Assembly: GCA_027077795.1 (NCBI GenBank)
Contig: JALWTT010000006.1
Span: 62,001 to 126,000, forward strand
Origin: Thermotogaceae bacterium
GTDB lineage: Bacteria; Thermotogota; Thermotogae; Thermotogales; Thermotogaceae
Length of the DNA stretch: 64,000 nucleotides
Direction of reading: 5' to 3'
Of this stretch, positions 37,208 to 46,273 are shown piece by piece (the first letter of the stretch is position 1; each line of letters opens with the position of its first letter). Made by a program: the position numbers and the translations under genes. The notes beneath the pieces are model-generated. The model ran no database searches. It saw nothing but the letters and a program-made list of their open reading frames with translations, and had not been told where the DNA came from.

Positions 37208-38392
37208 TCATAAGAGCCCTAACTCTTTATGTTTTTCCACAATTCTTTCGGCAAACCCCTCTATTTTTAACAGGTCTTCTTCCTTTGGCAACCCTTTTAT
37301 GAGAAGTGGCTCTAAAAGTTCCGCTTTTAACCCCCTTATAAGAGATTTTACCTGGTCAACCATCATTCCACCCCATCCGTATGAGCCCATGATCCCGATG
37401 AGCTTTACTTTTGGTCGCAGTGCTCCTGTAAGTGCAACTGTGAAAGCTACAGCGGGATGGAGTCCTCCCAGTACCATGGGTGATGCTTCAACAAGAGTTG
37501 CCGCGTCGACCAGAGCTATCGCGTATTCACCGATGTCAGCTTCTATCATGTTGAACATCTTCACCTCAACGCCAGATTCAACCAGATAATTGTACAGGTG
37601 ATTTACCATGGTCTCGGTGCTCCCATGCATTGAAACATAGGCCACTACAACTACATTCTTAACACTATCGGAAATCCAATCTTCGTATGCAGATATTATG
37701 AACTCCGGGTTTTTGTAAACCAACCCATGACTTGGAGCTATCATCTTCGGATTTATCTTCCTCACTTTTTCCAGGTTCTTTTTTATCGATGCCCTGAAGG
37801 GCATCATTATTTCCGCGTAATACCTCTTTGCTGACTCATAAACCATATCGCTGTCGTCTGAAAATGTTCTACTACTGGCTATGTGCGCTCCAAAGAAATC
37901 ACATGTGAACAATATTTCATCCTCTATGAGATAAGTACTCATCGTCTCCGGCCAGTGCACCCAAGGGGTCATATGAAATGTAAGAGTTTTTCCTCCTAGA
38001 TCGAGCTTATCCCCTTCCTTCACTATCAAGAACTTTTCTTCCTCTATGTGAAGAAGGTCCATCAGGAGGTTCTTAGCCTTGATATTTGTAACGACTCTGG
38101 CGTTTGAATAGGCTTCAAGAATTTTTGGGATCGATCCTGAATGATCCTGCTCAGCGTGATTTGCGATGATATAATCTATGTTTTTCACTTCGAGCTTTTT
38201 CAGATTTCTCAGGAGTACATGTGTTTTCTCAGGGTCCACCGTGTCTATGAGTGCGGTCCTGTTCTTTCCAAATATCAAATAGGAGTTATAGCTGGTTCCT
38301 TCGGGAAGTGGGATGAGCTCGTCAAAGAGCCGTCTATCCCAGTGTTCAACTCCCACTTCGTACACCCCATCTGTGATCTTTTTGACTGCCAC
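37208..38392 (-). CDS. fprA: FprA-type flavodiiron protein (A-type flavoprotein)
   Basis: 394 residues. N-terminal MBL-like domain with the diiron ligands in NHAEQDHSG, an MTPWVHWPETM region and TCDFFGAH; C-terminal flavodoxin domain (VVVAYVSMHGSTETM binding FMN phosphate). Reduces O2 to water and/or NO to N2O using electrons from rubredoxin. The start GTG 38392 is 9 nt from GGAGG and gives the conserved N-terminus AVKKITDGVYEVGVEHW. Only 4 nt separate it from the upstream high-molecular-weight rubredoxin, its probable electron donor. Confidence 0.94.
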   Translation of the reverse strand: MAVKKITDGVYEVGVEHWDRRLFDELIPLPEGTSYNSYLIFGKNRTALIDTVDPEKTHVLLRNLKKLEVKNIDYIIANHAEQDHSGSIPKILEAYSNARVVTNIKAKNLLMDLLHIEEEKFLIVKEGDKLDLGGKTLTFHMTPWVHWPETMSTYLIEDEILFTCDFFGAHIASSRTFSDDSDMVYESAKRYYAEIMMPFRASIKKNLEKVRKINPKMIAPSHGLVYKNPEFIISAYEDWISDSVKNVVVVAYVSMHGSTETMVNHLYNYLVESGVEVKMFNMIEADIGEYAIALVDAATLVEASPMVLGGLHPAVAFTVALTGALRPKVKLIGIMGSYGWGGMMVDQVKSLIRGLKAELLEPLLIKGLPKEEDLLKIEGFAERIVEKHKELGLL

Positions 38393-38396
38393 GATA

Positions 38397-39077
38397 TCAC
38401 TCCTCCAGTGGTTCAAACATGTCTTTGGAAACTCCGCATATTGGACATACCCAGTCGTCTGGTATGTCTTCGAACTCCGTTCCCGGTGGTATCCCTCCGT
38501 CTGGGTCTCCCTTTTCCGGATCGTAGATGTAGCCACAGACCCTGCACCTGTAAAGCTTCCTTTTCTTCGGTTTCATAGGCTGGTATGTCGGAGCAGCCTT
38601 CGGAGCGGATCCGTTCTTAACCTGGTGATAATATTCATAGGTCATCACTTCTGCTTCCTTTATCATTTGGGCGTCTAAAACTCTTCCTATGAACAGAGAA
38701 TGTGTTCCCACGTCGATCTGCTGTTCCACTTCCGCTTCGATATACCCAACCGTGTTTTGAGTCACAACAGGAGCTCCACTCTTTCCGAACTTGTACTTCA
38801 CGTTTTCAAACTTGTTAACATCTCTACTCGATTTGAATCCAAAGACCCCTATAAGCTTTATGGGTGTGTTTTTTTCAAGGATGGAAACTGAGAAGGCTTT
38901 GCTTCTCTCTATAACCTCGTGTGTTGTGTTTTCCTTGTTTATAGATATGGCTATCTTTGGAGGCTCAGCTGTGACCTGAAAAACTGTGTTCGCTATTTGA
39001 CCGGCAAGTTCGTTTCCGTACCTCGATGATACGATGTAAATCCCATAACTAACCTTCCACAGAGCTTTTTCGTCCAT
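38397..39077 (-). CDS. hrb: High-molecular-weight rubredoxin (flavin reductase-rubredoxin fusion)
   Basis: About 226 residues. The N-terminal ~165 residues form an FMN-binding flavoredoxin/flavin-reductase domain ([16 protein letters not shown] ... [12 protein letters not shown]); after a Pro/Ala linker a complete rubredoxin follows ([18 protein letters not shown] ... [10 protein letters not shown]). In Moorella thermoacetica Hrb is the NADH:FprA oxidoreductase and lies next to fprA, as here. ATG 39077 behind GGAGGG. First gene of the operon. Confidence 0.94.
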   Translation of the reverse strand: MDEKALWKVSYGIYIVSSRYGNELAGQIANTVFQVTAEPPKIAISINKENTTHEVIERSKAFSVSILEKNTPIKLIGVFGFKSSRDVNKFENVKYKFGKSGAPVVTQNTVGYIEAEVEQQIDVGTHSLFIGRVLDAQMIKEAEVMTYEYYHQVKNGSAPKAAPTYQPMKPKKRKLYRCRVCGYIYDPEKGDPDGGIPPGTEFEDIPDDWVCPICGVSKDMFEPLEE

Positions 39078-39112
39078 GAACTTCCCTCCTCTCAATTAGG
39101 TATACCGAATTT

Positions 39113-39118
39113 ATTATA
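39113..39118 (-). promoter_or_regulatory. -10 element of the hrb-fprA operon
   Basis: Perfect TATAAT on the minus strand, about 35 bases before the hrb start. No good -35 is found at 17 bp, suggesting an activator or an alternative -35. Confidence 0.45.
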
Positions 39119-39281
39119 CACTGCTTGGCAATATAGAGTAAGCACCAATATCTATAAATTTAACGGTACTCCATTTTGAAAATAGCGCCTAATCAAGGAG
39201 ATTTTGCTAGATGTTCGGGGATATTTGAAGATATCTCTCGCTAAACCCCAAAATTTTCTGAAAGAATACATTGGAGAAAAT
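39119..39281. other. Non-coding part of the 347-bp divergent interval between hrb and the pentose operon
   Basis: No convincing open frame on either strand. It is AT-rich and contains a short inverted repeat GATAT-TTGAAG-ATATC near 39222. The useful elements are at its ends: the hrb -10 and the pentose promoter/operator listed separately. Confidence 0.5.
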
Positions 39282-39311
39282 TTGACTTGGTGTTTCCGAA
39301 AAGAGTAAACT
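39282..39311 (+). promoter_or_regulatory. Promoter of the pentose (lyxose/xylulose) operon
   Basis: TTGACT (39282-39287), 18-bp spacer, TAAACT (39306-39311). The expected transcription start (~39318) is just upstream of a 16-bp palindrome. Confidence 0.55.
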
Positions 39312-39328
39312 TTTTTGTTGGAAAGATG

Positions 39329-39344
39329 TAGAAAACGTTTTCTA
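39329..39344. promoter_or_regulatory. Perfect LacI-type operator palindrome
   Basis: TAGAAAACGTTTTCTA is a perfect 16-bp palindrome with the central CG typical of LacI/GalR/CcpA-family operators. It lies about +11 to +26 relative to the predicted start, a road-block position, and 80 bp before the solute-binding-protein gene. Confidence 0.7.
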
Positions 39345-39424
39345 AAGATCGGTCTTTATAGTCCAGAACAATTGATCACAGCGGATTTATAGCCATTAAT
39401 TTTTTCTATAGGGGGTGAGCCTTC

Positions 39425-40966
39425 ATGCGGAAATTTCTCGTGTTTTTCGCCATAGTGGCTTTAGTAGCTCTGGCTTTTGCCGCTGGAGACAGAGATTACC
39501 ATGGGATAACCATCAGAATAACGGTCAACCAGGCGGGAAAGGAAGGAGCTATATCAGGGCCACTGTACAGAGCTGCTAAAATTTGGGAGAAGGAGACGGG
39601 AGGTAAAGTTGATATCATTGAAATACCCTTCACTCAGCACTACTCCAAGATGATGGAAGATCTCATAAGTGGAGCTGGTAACTTCGACGCTTCGATCATC
39701 GGATCTTGGTGGTTTGGCGATCTGATTGCAGGAGATTTTGTTGTTCCAATTGATAAGTACTACAACAGTGGTAAGCACCCATATTGGAACAAAGACTGGT
39801 TACCACCATCTCTTCAGATCCTTCATAAATGGGGAAATACATGGTATGGGGTTCCTAACGATTCCGATGGGCAGGTTCTATACTACAGGTATGATGTACT
39901 TACGAACCCTGAATACAGGAAAAAGTTCAAGGAGAAATATGGATATGATCTGCCTGTTCCACCTAAAACTTGGGATCAGGTTCTGGATATAGCTAGGTTT
40001 TTCACTGGATGGGATTGGAATAAAGATGGCGAGCCGGATTATGGATTCGTTATGCACTTGAAAGTCGGAGGGCAAGGTATGTTCCACTTCATGTCTCTCT
40101 CAGCACCATTTGTTATAAATCCATACAATCCAAAGCTCTATTGGTTTGACCCGACAAACATGAAGCCGTTGATCAAATCACCCGGTCACAAGAAGGCTCT
40201 TGAGTTCCTCATCAAACTCATCAAAACGGGGCCAAAAGCTCAGGTATCCTGGGATCTAGGTGAAGCTTGGAACTTCTTCCTGCAGGGGAAAGCTGTGTTG
40301 ACATTCACCTGGGGAGATCTGGGTTCCTTGGCGCAGGATCCAAACAGGAGTAAGGTTAAAGGGAAACTTGGAGTTAGTGTGCTTCCCGGGACTCTGGAAT
40401 CCTATGACATAGTTCACGAAAGATGGGTAAAGTTCCCGAAAGACAAACCAAATGTTGTTGGAAATACCACGGGTGGAAGCTGGCATGGCGTCATCTTCAA
40501 ACATTCGAAACACCCAGAAGCTGTTTATGACTTCCTGTCTCTCATGGCAACGAAAGACTTTTCACTGTGGAATGTATCGAACGGCTGGACAGGTGTTGAT
40601 CCTGGTTGGAAGATTCACTTCCTCAGACCTATAGGGGAGGCTTCTATAAGGGATTATATGCATTATGGATGGGATCCAGGAGATATTGTGGAGTATCTAG
40701 CTGCCTACTATGACAACTTCTATGCCAAGCTGATTCTGCCGTATCTAATGATACCCGGAACGTTTGAGTACTGGCATGCACTAGATGTGCATCTATCCGA
40801 AGCTGTAACTGGTCAGAAGACAGTCGATCAGGCCCTCGATGCCATATACAAGGATTGGGAAAATATAACGGAATCCTATGGAAGGAAGAAACTCCTGAAG
40901 CTTTACAGGGAATCTATAGGTTGGACAGCGGCAGATGATAAAGAGTACAAGAAGTACCATCATTGA
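39425..40966 (+). CDS. Family-1 sugar-binding protein of the pentose-locus ABC importer
   Basis: 513 residues, long for SBP_bac_1 (usually 400-450). Signal peptide MRKFLVFFAIVALVALAFAA without lipobox. SBP features: ISGPLYRAAKIWEKETGGKVDIIEIPF, FDASIIGSWWFGDL, and a Trp/Tyr-rich binding region (NGWTGVDPGWKIHF). Followed by a hairpin and two MalF/MalG-type permeases, then pentose kinases and an isomerase, so a pentose or pentose-containing glycan is the likely ligand. ATG 39425 behind GGGGGTGAG. Confidence 0.92.
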   Translation: MRKFLVFFAIVALVALAFAAGDRDYHGITIRITVNQAGKEGAISGPLYRAAKIWEKETGGKVDIIEIPFTQHYSKMMEDLISGAGNFDASIIGSWWFGDLIAGDFVVPIDKYYNSGKHPYWNKDWLPPSLQILHKWGNTWYGVPNDSDGQVLYYRYDVLTNPEYRKKFKEKYGYDLPVPPKTWDQVLDIARFFTGWDWNKDGEPDYGFVMHLKVGGQGMFHFMSLSAPFVINPYNPKLYWFDPTNMKPLIKSPGHKKALEFLIKLIKTGPKAQVSWDLGEAWNFFLQGKAVLTFTWGDLGSLAQDPNRSKVKGKLGVSVLPGTLESYDIVHERWVKFPKDKPNVVGNTTGGSWHGVIFKHSKHPEAVYDFLSLMATKDFSLWNVSNGWTGVDPGWKIHFLRPIGEASIRDYMHYGWDPGDIVEYLAAYYDNFYAKLILPYLMIPGTFEYWHALDVHLSEAVTGQKTVDQALDAIYKDWENITESYGRKKLLKLYRESIGWTAADDKEYKKYHH

Positions 40967-40995
40967 TTTTTCGAGAAGATATCTTGTTGAATTTG

Positions 40996-41015
40996 TGGGC
41001 GCCTTCTGGCGCCCA
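40996..41015 (+). terminator. Intra-operon hairpin after the binding-protein gene
   Basis: TGGGCGCC/GGCGCCCA stem (8 bp) with loop TTCT, followed by ATAATTTG; probably partial termination or mRNA-end protection giving excess binding protein. Confidence 0.65.
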
Positions 41016-41062
41016 TAATTTGAAAACGATGTTTTTGCTCCACTACAAGAGGAGGGGTTAAG

Positions 41063-41920
41063 GTGAAAAGAAATTCGGCAAAGGTGTTGTTCGTCCTTCC
41101 AACTGCTCTATGGATTCTTGTCTTTACAGCGTACCCCCTAGGTTACCTTTTCTACTTGAGCTTTCACAGGTTCAGGTTCGGAAGAATCATAGGATTTGCC
41201 GGCTTCAGGAACTTTGAAAGATTCTTCACCGATGACAACGTTTTCAATTCAGTCATAGTGACTTTGATAATAATCTCAGTGGCAATCGCTACTGAGGTCT
41301 TTTTAGGCTTAATTCTCGCTTGGCTGGTGGACAAACCGCTGAGAATGAACAAATTTTTCAGAGTTATTTTTTCCCTCCCACTGTTTGCAACGCCAGTTGC
41401 AGTTGCTTTTTTGTTCATAACTATATATTACGAAGAAGGTGGCCCGATGAATTCCATATTGGGGCTTTTTGGTATACCACCCGTTCCATGGCTTTCCAAC
41501 CCGTTTTGGGCGAAAATGAGCGTGGCAGTGGTGGATATATGGCAATGGACACCCTTCTGTTTCATAGTATTTCTGGCGGGTTTTCAATCCATTCCTCAGG
41601 AGCTTTACGAGGCAGCTTACTTGGACACAAAATCCAGGTGGCAAATACTTAAGAGCGTCTCCTTTCCACTAATTTTACCCATTTTTACGATAGTTCTCAT
41701 TCTCAGGATAATGGAGGCCATAAAGATATTTGACATTCCAGCAGTTTTGACGATAGGTGGACCTGGAAGAGCCACAGAAGTGTATTCTCTTTTCACATAC
41801 AGAACAGGATTAAAGTATTTTAACTTGGGTTATGCATCGGCAATGGGGGTTGTCCTGCTACTTGTGGAGATACCACTGATAATGTTCATCGTTAAGCGTT
41901 TGAGGAAGGTGATCTCATGA
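41063..41920 (+). CDS. Sugar ABC transporter permease, MalF type
   Basis: 285 residues, six membrane helices; VLFVLPTALWILVFTAYPLGYLFYLSFHRF opening and coupling loop LYEAAYLDTKSRWQILKSVSFPLILP. GTG 41063 behind GGAGGGG. Overlaps the next permease by 4 nt (ATGA). Confidence 0.94.
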   Translation: MKRNSAKVLFVLPTALWILVFTAYPLGYLFYLSFHRFRFGRIIGFAGFRNFERFFTDDNVFNSVIVTLIIISVAIATEVFLGLILAWLVDKPLRMNKFFRVIFSLPLFATPVAVAFLFITIYYEEGGPMNSILGLFGIPPVPWLSNPFWAKMSVAVVDIWQWTPFCFIVFLAGFQSIPQELYEAAYLDTKSRWQILKSVSFPLILPIFTIVLILRIMEAIKIFDIPAVLTIGGPGRATEVYSLFTYRTGLKYFNLGYASAMGVVLLLVEIPLIMFIVKRLRKVIS

Positions 41921-42756
41921 GACTAAGGTGGTATGAAAAGCTGATAATGTACGTTATTCTAGGAGTCTTTGCTGTATGGGCTTTTTTCCCATTCTACTGG
42001 GCTTTTGTGAATTCTATAAAGATCCCGTCACAGATCTTCCAGAAGTCATGGATACCTGTGGTTCAGTTCAAGCCGACTCTTCATAACTGGAAAGTCGAAC
42101 TCAGCACTCCTATGGTGTTAGAAGCTCTTCGAAATTCAACCATCGTGGCGACGGTTTCAACTATCATAGCGGTATTCTTGGGAACACTAGTTGGATTTGC
42201 CCTAACAGTTTTCAGATACAGAGGTCCTTTCAAGAACACAGACATATATATATTCTTTCTGACCCAAAGAATTCTTCCACCGGTGGTCGTACTGATGCCC
42301 CTTTACATAATAATGAAAAATCTACATCTTTTGGATACCGTCTGGGCTCTCATAATTGTTGACTCTACCTTTAATATACCCATGGCAGTAGTTATCATGA
42401 GAGAGATGTTTAAATCGCTTCCCGAGGAAATCTTCGAAGCAGCGTTGGTTGATGGAGCAGGATGGGGAAGGATATTCACCAAAGTAGCACTTCCTCTTTC
42501 AGCACCGGGGTTGGTTGCAACGAGCATGATCATATTCTCCTATGTATGGAACGAATTTCTGTTCGCTGTGAGCTTTTCGTTCACGAAAGCTGTAACTCTT
42601 CCTGTCATAGTTGCCGGAACGCAGCAGAACAGAGGCATTGAGTTTTGGTATGTTGGGACTAGATCCTTACTAGTGATGATAATACCGGTGATCTTTTCAC
42701 TGCTATCTCAAAGGTATCTTGTGAGAGGGTTGACCTTTGGTGCGGTAAAAGGGTGA
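41917..42756 (+). CDS. Sugar ABC transporter permease, MalG type
   Basis: 279 residues; FFPFYWAFVNSIKIPSQIF near the N-terminus and coupling loop IFEAALVDGAGWGRIFTKVALPLSAPGL. Partner of the preceding MalF-type permease. No ATPase gene in the operon; a shared ATPase must be encoded elsewhere. Confidence 0.94.
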   Translation: MRLRWYEKLIMYVILGVFAVWAFFPFYWAFVNSIKIPSQIFQKSWIPVVQFKPTLHNWKVELSTPMVLEALRNSTIVATVSTIIAVFLGTLVGFALTVFRYRGPFKNTDIYIFFLTQRILPPVVVLMPLYIIMKNLHLLDTVWALIIVDSTFNIPMAVVIMREMFKSLPEEIFEAALVDGAGWGRIFTKVALPLSAPGLVATSMIIFSYVWNEFLFAVSFSFTKAVTLPVIVAGTQQNRGIEFWYVGTRSLLVMIIPVIFSLLSQRYLVRGLTFGAVKG

Positions 42757-42761
42757 TCATC

Positions 42762-44186
42762 GTGTTTCTGGGGATTGATATAGGTACAACCAGAATTAAA
42801 ACAACCTTGGTAGATAAAAACGGAAGGGTAGTCAGGATTAACTCCAAGGATATCCATCTAGAGTTTGGTAGTGGTGGGAGAGTTGAGATAGATCCGAAAA
42901 GCTGGATAATCGCTTTGAAGGATCTTCTAAAGAATCAAGATCTCGAAGGCGTGGAAGCCGTTGGACTTTCGGGACAAATGCATAGCTTGATTCTGATAGA
43001 TGAGGATAACGAACCTGTGAGAAAGGCAATTGTATGGGCTGATTCACGCGGGATTGAGGAGCAGAACTTTCTTCTACAAAATCGCTCAAAATCACTTTTG
43101 GAAAGGTGTGGCAATCTTCCAAACGTTGCGTTCACACTTGTGAAGCTACTTTATCTGATTCACAACGAGCCGGAATCAGTGAAACGGGCCAAGAAGATCT
43201 GTCTGTCCAAAGATTTTGTCGGAGGATGGTTGACGGGGAATTTTGAGACGGATTACACGGACGCATCAGCCACCCTGATGTTCAATCTCATGTCGAATAC
43301 CTGGGACGAAGAAATCTTGAGCGATCTTGGTGTACCGCGGAATCTGCTACCGGATATAAACAAATCCTTGAGCATCAGAGGATATCTCAAAAAAGATGTG
43401 GCGAACGAGGTTGGAATGAAACCAGGGATTCCCGTGATATATGGAGCAGGTGATCAGGAATCGGCTGCTTACGGATCAGGAGTGATCAAACCGGGAGATA
43501 TCATGCTGTCTGTGAGCACGGGTAGTCAGATCCTCATCCCCGTTGAATCACCAAGGATAGACCCAAAGATACACAACTTTAGGCATGTACATGGGTATCA
43601 CGTGATGGGAGCCGTTCAAAACGCGGGGCTCTTTCTGGAATGGGCCATCGAAAATTTCGGATTTTCGAGTTATGAGGAGCTCACCGAATCCGCCAAGGAA
43701 TCTCCCATGGGTTCGAATGGAGTAATCTTCCTACCTTACATAACACCTGAAAGAACCCCTTTGATGAGTCAGGAACTTTCCGGGATACTGGTTAATATGA
43801 AATCCGAAACGAGAAGATCGGACATATCAAGAGCAATGATCGAAGGTATGGTGATGAACGTCTTCGACGCATGGCTATACATGGAAAATCTGCTGGGAAT
43901 CCGTGATGGAGAGATCAAATTGCTGGGTGGGGTTTTCAAGAATGAAATAGTTGTGGATATGTTCACGCATCTTATGAATGGAAAACTCGATTTTGTGGAG
44001 AAAAGCATTGACCCTTCGAGCTTTGGCGCATCTCTCATGGCAGGGAAAGCCTTGGGGTATTTTGAGAAACTCGGTGAGGTTATTCGAAATATCGTATCTC
44101 ATTCAATCGTTGCACGTAGAGATGAGGATTATCTTGAAATTTACAGAAACTTTCTAAATGCGAGATCTAAGATCTTCAACATTTAG
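42762..44186 (+). CDS. FGGY carbohydrate kinase, xylulokinase-like (copy 1)
   Basis: 474 residues, actin/hexokinase fold with LGIDIGTTRIKTTLVD (phosphate-1), the xylulokinase substrate motif SGQMHSL, and the FGGY_C adenosine motif (LLGGVFKNEIVVDMF). Likely phosphorylates D-xylulose or a related ketopentose. GTG 42762 follows GGGTGATC; an upstream in-frame GTG at 42753 overlaps the permease stop. The D-lyxose isomerase gene follows after 19 nt. Confidence 0.88.
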   Translation: MFLGIDIGTTRIKTTLVDKNGRVVRINSKDIHLEFGSGGRVEIDPKSWIIALKDLLKNQDLEGVEAVGLSGQMHSLILIDEDNEPVRKAIVWADSRGIEEQNFLLQNRSKSLLERCGNLPNVAFTLVKLLYLIHNEPESVKRAKKICLSKDFVGGWLTGNFETDYTDASATLMFNLMSNTWDEEILSDLGVPRNLLPDINKSLSIRGYLKKDVANEVGMKPGIPVIYGAGDQESAAYGSGVIKPGDIMLSVSTGSQILIPVESPRIDPKIHNFRHVHGYHVMGAVQNAGLFLEWAIENFGFSSYEELTESAKESPMGSNGVIFLPYITPERTPLMSQELSGILVNMKSETRRSDISRAMIEGMVMNVFDAWLYMENLLGIRDGEIKLLGGVFKNEIVVDMFTHLMNGKLDFVEKSIDPSSFGASLMAGKALGYFEKLGEVIRNIVSHSIVARRDEDYLEIYRNFLNARSKIFNI

Positions 44187-44205
44187 TCGAGGAGGTGATT
44201 TTTCC

Positions 44206-44757
44206 ATGAAGAAATCCCTTCGTGATGAGCTGGCTAGAAAGGCCAAGGAGCTTCTCGATAGGGTTGGTATCGCGATCACGGAGGAGGAGTTTAAGAATAT
44301 GGATGTGTCAGATCTGGGACTTGGTAGGCCTTATGAGATAGGGAATCAGATAGTCGTTTACATCAATAACGATAGGTACTGTGCTAAAGAGATAGTGATG
44401 CTTCCCGGACAGATAGTCCCCGAACATCTTCATCCGCCCATACCCGAGAAGAATTACCCAGGGAAGATGGAAACCTTCAGATGCAGATGGGGTGAAGTCT
44501 ACCTGCATGTACCGGGAGAGGCGACCCCGAATCCAAAGGCAGTTGTTCCCGAGGACAAAAAGGAGTTTTTCACCGTGTGGCACGAGATTGTGCTTCACCC
44601 TGGGGAACAGTACACTATACCTCCTAATACCAGGCACTGGTTTCAGGCTGGCCCGAATGGGGCCATCGTGTCTGAATTTTCGTCGACAAGCTACGATGAG
44701 TACGACGTATTCACAGATCCGAACATCGTTAGGATAGTGGAGATAGAAGATGATTGA
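44206..44757 (+). CDS. D-lyxose ketol-isomerase (cupin sugar isomerase)
   Basis: 183 residues, a single cupin barrel. Metal-binding residues are visible in PEHLHPP, KMETFRCRWGEVYLH and PPNTRHWFQAGP, matching the D-lyxose/D-mannose isomerase (former DUF1498) family. It converts D-lyxose to D-xylulose, which the flanking kinases would phosphorylate to xylulose 5-phosphate for the pentose phosphate pathway. ATG 44206 is preceded by GGAGGTGA. Confidence 0.9.
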   Translation: MKKSLRDELARKAKELLDRVGIAITEEEFKNMDVSDLGLGRPYEIGNQIVVYINNDRYCAKEIVMLPGQIVPEHLHPPIPEKNYPGKMETFRCRWGEVYLHVPGEATPNPKAVVPEDKKEFFTVWHEIVLHPGEQYTIPPNTRHWFQAGPNGAIVSEFSSTSYDEYDVFTDPNIVRIVEIEDD

Positions 44758-44766
44758 GGTGATAGC

Positions 44767-46209
44767 GTGCGGTGTTTCCTGGGGCTTGATGTGGGTACCA
44801 CGAATGTGAAATTGAGTTTGTTTGATGAAAGATTCAAATTGCTCTCAAGCTTTAGCATCAGAACTCCTATATCCCATGACAAAGTTATGGGAGAGGTTAT
44901 AAGGGTGGAAAATCTTAAGGAGGTTCTCAGGACTCTTTTCTCTGGAATTTCTGAGTCTTGTGGTGGAGGAATATCGGGATTGGGTATTTCTTCCCTGGGG
45001 GAAACTGTTTTTCCAGTTGGAGCCTCGGGCGCCGTACTTGACGGGATGATATGGTATAGCTCTAAAACTCAGGAAACCTTTCAGAAGTTCTTGACGAGGA
45101 TAAACTCCAATGAACTTTTCAGGAAGACGGGTGTTCCTCCATCCTGGGTTTTCTCGTTGTTCAAGATGATGTTCGCTTATGAAAAGTTTCCAGGAGTATT
45201 GAAAGATGTCAAATGGCTGGATGTCTCCAGTTTTATCACGTACCTGCTGACTGGAGATGTGAGGATGGACAAATCTCTTTCCTCGAGAACACTTATGATG
45301 AACATTGAAAGCGGAAATTGGGATGAAGAGATTGTGAGAGCGTCGGGGATACCCAAAGATCATCTGCCTCCCATAGAGGTTTGTGGTGCTCTCAGAGGAG
45401 TTGTGAGTGAAGAGGCATCTAGAAATTTCAATATACCATCTGGGATCGTAGTTACCACCGCAGGTCAGGACCACATAGCAGCTGCCTTCGCTGCTGGCGC
45501 ACTTTCCAAAGATATCATCCTTAACTCCTCTGGAACGACAGAGGTTGTATTCTGGGGGGTGGATATCGAGACTGTGAGGAAATACATTGAAAACGGTCAG
45601 GAAGTCTTCCAAGCCGGATTCCATGCCTTAGATGGTTTCTATTATCTGCTGGCCGGCCTTCCAACTGGTGGCTTCAGTATAGAGTGGTTCGTGAAAAACG
45701 TTCTTAAACGGGATTTCGGAATCTTCAAGGATTTCAAGCACAAGAGGAATCATGTGTTCTTCTTTCCGTTTCTCAGAAATGCCTTCGCGGGTGAAAAGCC
45801 AGGTGCTGTTTTTTACAACCTGAGGGATTCAGATGGCTTGGATGAGATGATCTCAGCTGTGATGGAGGGATTGGCCTTTGAGCTTAGATACATGGTAGAA
45901 AGGCTGAGAAATTTTGGTTTGGAAGACTTCCACGTTGTTTCTGTAGGTGGGGGGACCAGGTTAAAGGAGTTCAGCAGGGTGAAATCTGAGGTTCTGGGGG
46001 TTCCGCTACAAATTCTCTCGGTTGCGGAAGCAACATCTTTAGGTGCTGCTATGATGGCTGGATACGCCTCGGGTGTGTACGAGACCCCACTGGATGCCAT
46101 GAAAGTAGGGTTGAAGTTTTCCGAAACGTTTTATCCGGCGGGTGAGGATGGTTACTTTGATCTCAAGTATCAGGACTATCTGAGGCTAAGAGAAAGACTC
46201 TATTCATGA
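44767..46209 (+). CDS. FGGY carbohydrate kinase, divergent (copy 2)
   Basis: 480 residues. Keeps LGLDVGTTNVKLSLFD and the FGGY_C motif (VVSVGGGTRLKEFSRV), but lacks the xylulokinase GQMH motif, having ISSLGETVFPVGASG, and has TAGQDHIAAAFAAGAL as in FGGY subgroups acting on other polyols or ketoses. The substrate is therefore probably not D-xylulose. GTG 44767 behind GAGGTGAT, 9 nt after the isomerase gene. Confidence 0.87.
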   Translation: MRCFLGLDVGTTNVKLSLFDERFKLLSSFSIRTPISHDKVMGEVIRVENLKEVLRTLFSGISESCGGGISGLGISSLGETVFPVGASGAVLDGMIWYSSKTQETFQKFLTRINSNELFRKTGVPPSWVFSLFKMMFAYEKFPGVLKDVKWLDVSSFITYLLTGDVRMDKSLSSRTLMMNIESGNWDEEIVRASGIPKDHLPPIEVCGALRGVVSEEASRNFNIPSGIVVTTAGQDHIAAAFAAGALSKDIILNSSGTTEVVFWGVDIETVRKYIENGQEVFQAGFHALDGFYYLLAGLPTGGFSIEWFVKNVLKRDFGIFKDFKHKRNHVFFFPFLRNAFAGEKPGAVFYNLRDSDGLDEMISAVMEGLAFELRYMVERLRNFGLEDFHVVSVGGGTRLKEFSRVKSEVLGVPLQILSVAEATSLGAAMMAGYASGVYETPLDAMKVGLKFSETFYPAGEDGYFDLKYQDYLRLRERLYS

Positions 46210-46273
46210 TTGAGGATCCCTTACAAAGGTTCAGCACCAAGGCTGTATTGGCAAGCAAAGGGGGAATTCGAGT

